A DNA stretch of 64,000 bases, taken from Streptomyces wedmorensis (GTDB lineage: Bacteria; Actinomycetota; Actinomycetes; Streptomycetales; Streptomycetaceae). A model generated the notes under the pieces. The model was given only the letters and a program-made list of their open reading frames with translations. It ran no database searches and was not told the DNA's origin. Where the stretch lies: assembly GCF_000716445.1 (NCBI RefSeq), contig NZ_JNWK01000006.1, forward strand, positions 1 to 64,000. Reading direction: 5' to 3'. A program made the position numbers and the translations under genes. Positions 62,585 to 64,000 of this stretch are shown one piece after another (position 1 is the stretch's first letter; each line of letters opens with the position of its first letter).

Positions 62585-62896
62585 TTCATCGCTCCGTGGC
62601 GTGACGGGACGGGGCTCGGCCGGGGCCTCCCGCCGCTTCCGGCAGCCCTTCGCGTCCACCGCGTCCACCGCCTCTCCCACCTGCCGGACCTGCCGGACCT
62701 GCCGGACCTGCCGGACCTGCCGGACCTCCCCGGCCTCCCGGGCCTCCCGGGCCGGGGAAGGCCGGGGGCTCACCCGTTCCGCCGCCTTGCGGCCCAGCCG
62801 TTCGATCGGGTCGACGGAGGAGGCGCAGGCGGGGAGGGCGAGGAGCGCGCCGGTCACGGCGAGTGTGGCGACCAGGCGCCGGGCCGGCGTTCTCAC
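62558..62896 (-). CDS. Small lipoprotein coupled to the polysaccharide deacetylase gene
   Basis: A 112-residue putative lipoprotein. Signal peptide with RR, hydrophobic core and lipobox LPAC (Cys24). Then a charged helical part with a VRQVRQ repeat (coded by the 9-bp repeat at 62681-62725) and a basic tail. GTG 62896 overlaps the deacetylase stop (GTGA), so translation is coupled. Its stop lies in CIRCE operator 2. The repeat and unusual C-terminus suggest weak selection on length. Function is unknown. Confidence 0.6.
   Translation of the reverse strand: MRTPARRLVATLAVTGALLALPACASSVDPIERLGRKAAERVSPRPSPAREAREAGEVRQVRQVRQVRQVRQVGEAVDAVDAKGCRKRREAPAEPRPVTPRSDELALRLTEC
62681..62725. repeat. 9-bp tandem repeat (five copies)
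   Basis: CTGCCGGAC is repeated five times without gap. On the minus strand it codes VRQ in the lipoprotein. Confidence 0.9.
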
Positions 62897-63813
62897 ACGT
62901 AGTCCTCGAGCTTCGCGACGGCGTACCCCTTGGAGGTGATCACGTTCATCACCCGACGGATCATGTCCGGCATCGTGCCCTTCCAGTCCTCCTTGCCCCG
63001 GAAATGCGTGAGCACGATGTCGCCGGGGTGGAGGTCCCGGTCCCACTCGCGCCACTCCATGTGGTCGGGGAAGGCCTCGGAGGCCCACAGCGGGACCGCC
63101 TTGACGCCGCAGGACTTGGCGGCGCGCAGGGTGTCCTCGTTGTAGTTGCCGTACGGCGGGCGGAAGAGCGGGGGCCGCTTGCCGAAGCGCTTCTCGATGA
63201 CGTCCTGCATCCCGCAGATCTCGCGCTTCTGCTGCTCGTACGAGAGTCCCGGCAGGTAGCGGTGGTTGAGGGTGTGGTTGTGCAGGGACACCCCGGACTT
63301 CTGCGACTTCTGCATCCTGGCGAAGTAGCCGTAGTCGTCCTTGACGACGTAGTCGCTGAGGAAGGCGCTGTAGGGGATGCGGAGCTCGTTCATCATCCGC
63401 AGCAGGTCGGGGTCCTTCTCGGCGCCGTCGTCGATGGTGAGGAAGACGATCTTCTGCTTGGTCGGCACGGTGGTGAAGACGGGCGGGAGGCCCTTGCCGT
63501 GGGTCTCGAAGCCCTTGCGGGTGGTGATCTTCGGCTTGACGGCGGGCGGGGCGGGCGCTTCGAGCGGCGGGCGGGCGAGACCCCACTTCCTGGCGGCGAG
63601 CACGCGGGCGGCGCGCTCCTTGCGGACCCGGTCGAGGTAGGCGTTGAGCGCGCCGGAGGCTCCCTGGTCCTGGGCCTGCCGGCCGGCGGCGGGGGCCGGC
63701 GCTCCGCCGTCCGGCCCGGCGGCGCCGGAGCAGGCCGTGGCGGTGGAGGCGAGGGCGGCGGCGAGGAGGGCGGCCCCGAGGGTCCGACGGGAGGGGGGCG
63801 CGCCGATCACCAT
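62893..63813 (-). CDS. Polysaccharide deacetylase family lipoprotein/secreted enzyme
   Basis: A 306-residue NodB-like carbohydrate esterase. N-terminus MVIGAPPSRR then a hydrophobic stretch and a weak lipobox (ATAC, Cys28). Catalytic motifs: TIDDGAEKD (Asp pair), HNHTLNHRYL (His-x3-His type metal ligands), RPPYGNYN (motif 3) and LTHF (motif 5). It probably removes acetyl groups from peptidoglycan or another extracellular glycan. ATG 63813 follows AGGAAG; a longer start at 63843 is possible. The downstream lipoprotein overlaps it by 4 nt. Confidence 0.88.
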   Translation of the reverse strand: MVIGAPPSRRTLGAALLAAALASTATACSGAAGPDGGAPAPAAGRQAQDQGASGALNAYLDRVRKERAARVLAARKWGLARPPLEAPAPPAVKPKITTRKGFETHGKGLPPVFTTVPTKQKIVFLTIDDGAEKDPDLLRMMNELRIPYSAFLSDYVVKDDYGYFARMQKSQKSGVSLHNHTLNHRYLPGLSYEQQKREICGMQDVIEKRFGKRPPLFRPPYGNYNEDTLRAAKSCGVKAVPLWASEAFPDHMEWREWDRDLHPGDIVLTHFRGKEDWKGTMPDMIRRVMNVITSKGYAVAKLEDYV

Positions 63814-63939
63814 AAATTCTTCCTTTTGTCGTACGAGCTGCATGGCGCCGCATCCTGTCAGCGCGGAAGCACCATTCAGGTCCGCGACACCGCCGCACCG
63901 CCCCACCGTCCCCCGGCCGGCCCACAGCGGCGCAGGGCC

Positions 63940-63955
63940 CACAATGGGACGGGTG
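63940..63955 (+). promoter_or_regulatory. -10 box and leaderless start of the last gene
   Basis: CACAAT (63940-63945) lies 7 nt before the GTG at 63953. That spacing suggests a leaderless transcript. Confidence 0.35.
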
Positions 63956-64000
63956 ACCGACCTCGCCTCCTTCACCCCCCTCCTCGGCCCCGAGGGGCAG
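63953..64000 (+). CDS. Partial CDS (probable class I SAM methyltransferase)
   Basis: The last 16 codons, reading VTDLASFTPLLGPEGQ, match the start of streptomycete class I SAM-dependent methyltransferase/THUMP-like proteins from memory. GTG 63953 is chosen as the start, with ATG 63944 in frame three codons upstream. It is divergent from the polysaccharide deacetylase. No domain is visible in the window. Confidence 0.5.
   Translation, partial: MTDLASFTPLLGPEGQ

Noticed and set aside
62681..62725. Short direct repeats that could suggest a CRISPR array
   Set aside because: Units are 9 bp with no spacers and are in frame with the lipoprotein coding sequence.

Overview
The window is a chromosomal segment of a Streptomyces-type actinomycete. 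Base composition is very GC-rich, codons end in G or C, and GTG starts are common. It carries sporulation regulators found only in such organisms (a BldM-type regulator with Asp54, a WhiD-type Wbl protein with Cys23/53/56/62, a ShbA-like sigma factor), and gene content and order resemble the groES/groEL1 - whiD/bldM - guaB - Ser/Thr kinase - guaA - pcrA region of S. coelicolor as remembered (no alignment was run). No tRNA, rRNA, CRISPR array, transposase, integrase or phage gene was seen, so this looks like conserved core with one accessory block near 48.6-60.3 kb.

Layout. 0-7.6 kb: a MoxR-type AAA ATPase, a DUF5682 protein with TraB/ChaN-like motifs, the first codons of a next gene (probably VWA), an MmpS-like lipoprotein, and a SWIM zinc-finger/DUF5691 pair read the other way. 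7.7-15.6 kb: a coenzyme-B12-binding mutase subunit (IcmB-like), a lipase-like hydrolase, an M23 peptidase, PcrA/UvrD helicase, a small membrane protein and an NlpC/P60 hydrolase. 15.6-21.2 kb: a LiaFSR/EsrISR-like envelope-stress unit (response regulator, PspC-domain kinase, divergent PspC/LiaF-like protein) plus small membrane proteins, a DoxX protein and an unrecognised membrane protein. 21.3-28.6 kb: class II aldolase-like protein, guaA, chorismate mutase behind a probable Phe/Tyr attenuator, a GMC oxidoreductase and a succinate-semialdehyde dehydrogenase.

29-36.3 kb holds three tandem membrane Ser/Thr kinases, the middle one an evident pseudokinase split by a roughly 375-residue insert. 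36.6-45.9 kb: glpD, a nucleotide-sugar dehydrogenase lacking its catalytic cysteine, two small membrane proteins, guaB3, guaB, the sigma factor, bldM with a textbook sigma-BldN promoter, and whiD. 46.1-48.6 kb: LysR/MOSC divergent pair and an SDR. 48.6-56 kb: a sugar-uptake locus (DUF2264 protein, DeoR/LacI hybrid regulator, lipoprotein, two permeases, 2-hydroxyacid dehydrogenase) with the same operator, GATCGA-N12-TCGATC, in both promoters and no ATPase of its own. 56-60.3 kb: a large STAND-like ATPase with an amyloid-motif-like N-terminus and a divergent SnoaL-type protein. 60.3-64 kb: groEL1, groES with two CIRCE operators, a small lipoprotein, a polysaccharide deacetylase and the start of a methyltransferase-like gene.

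The clearest new regulatory finding is a leader-peptide attenuator before chorismate mutase (Phe, Phe and Tyr codons, two of them rare in Streptomyces, followed by an 11-bp terminator). The best candidates for undescribed systems are the MoxR/DUF5682/SWIM/DUF5691 cluster and the STAND ATPase.
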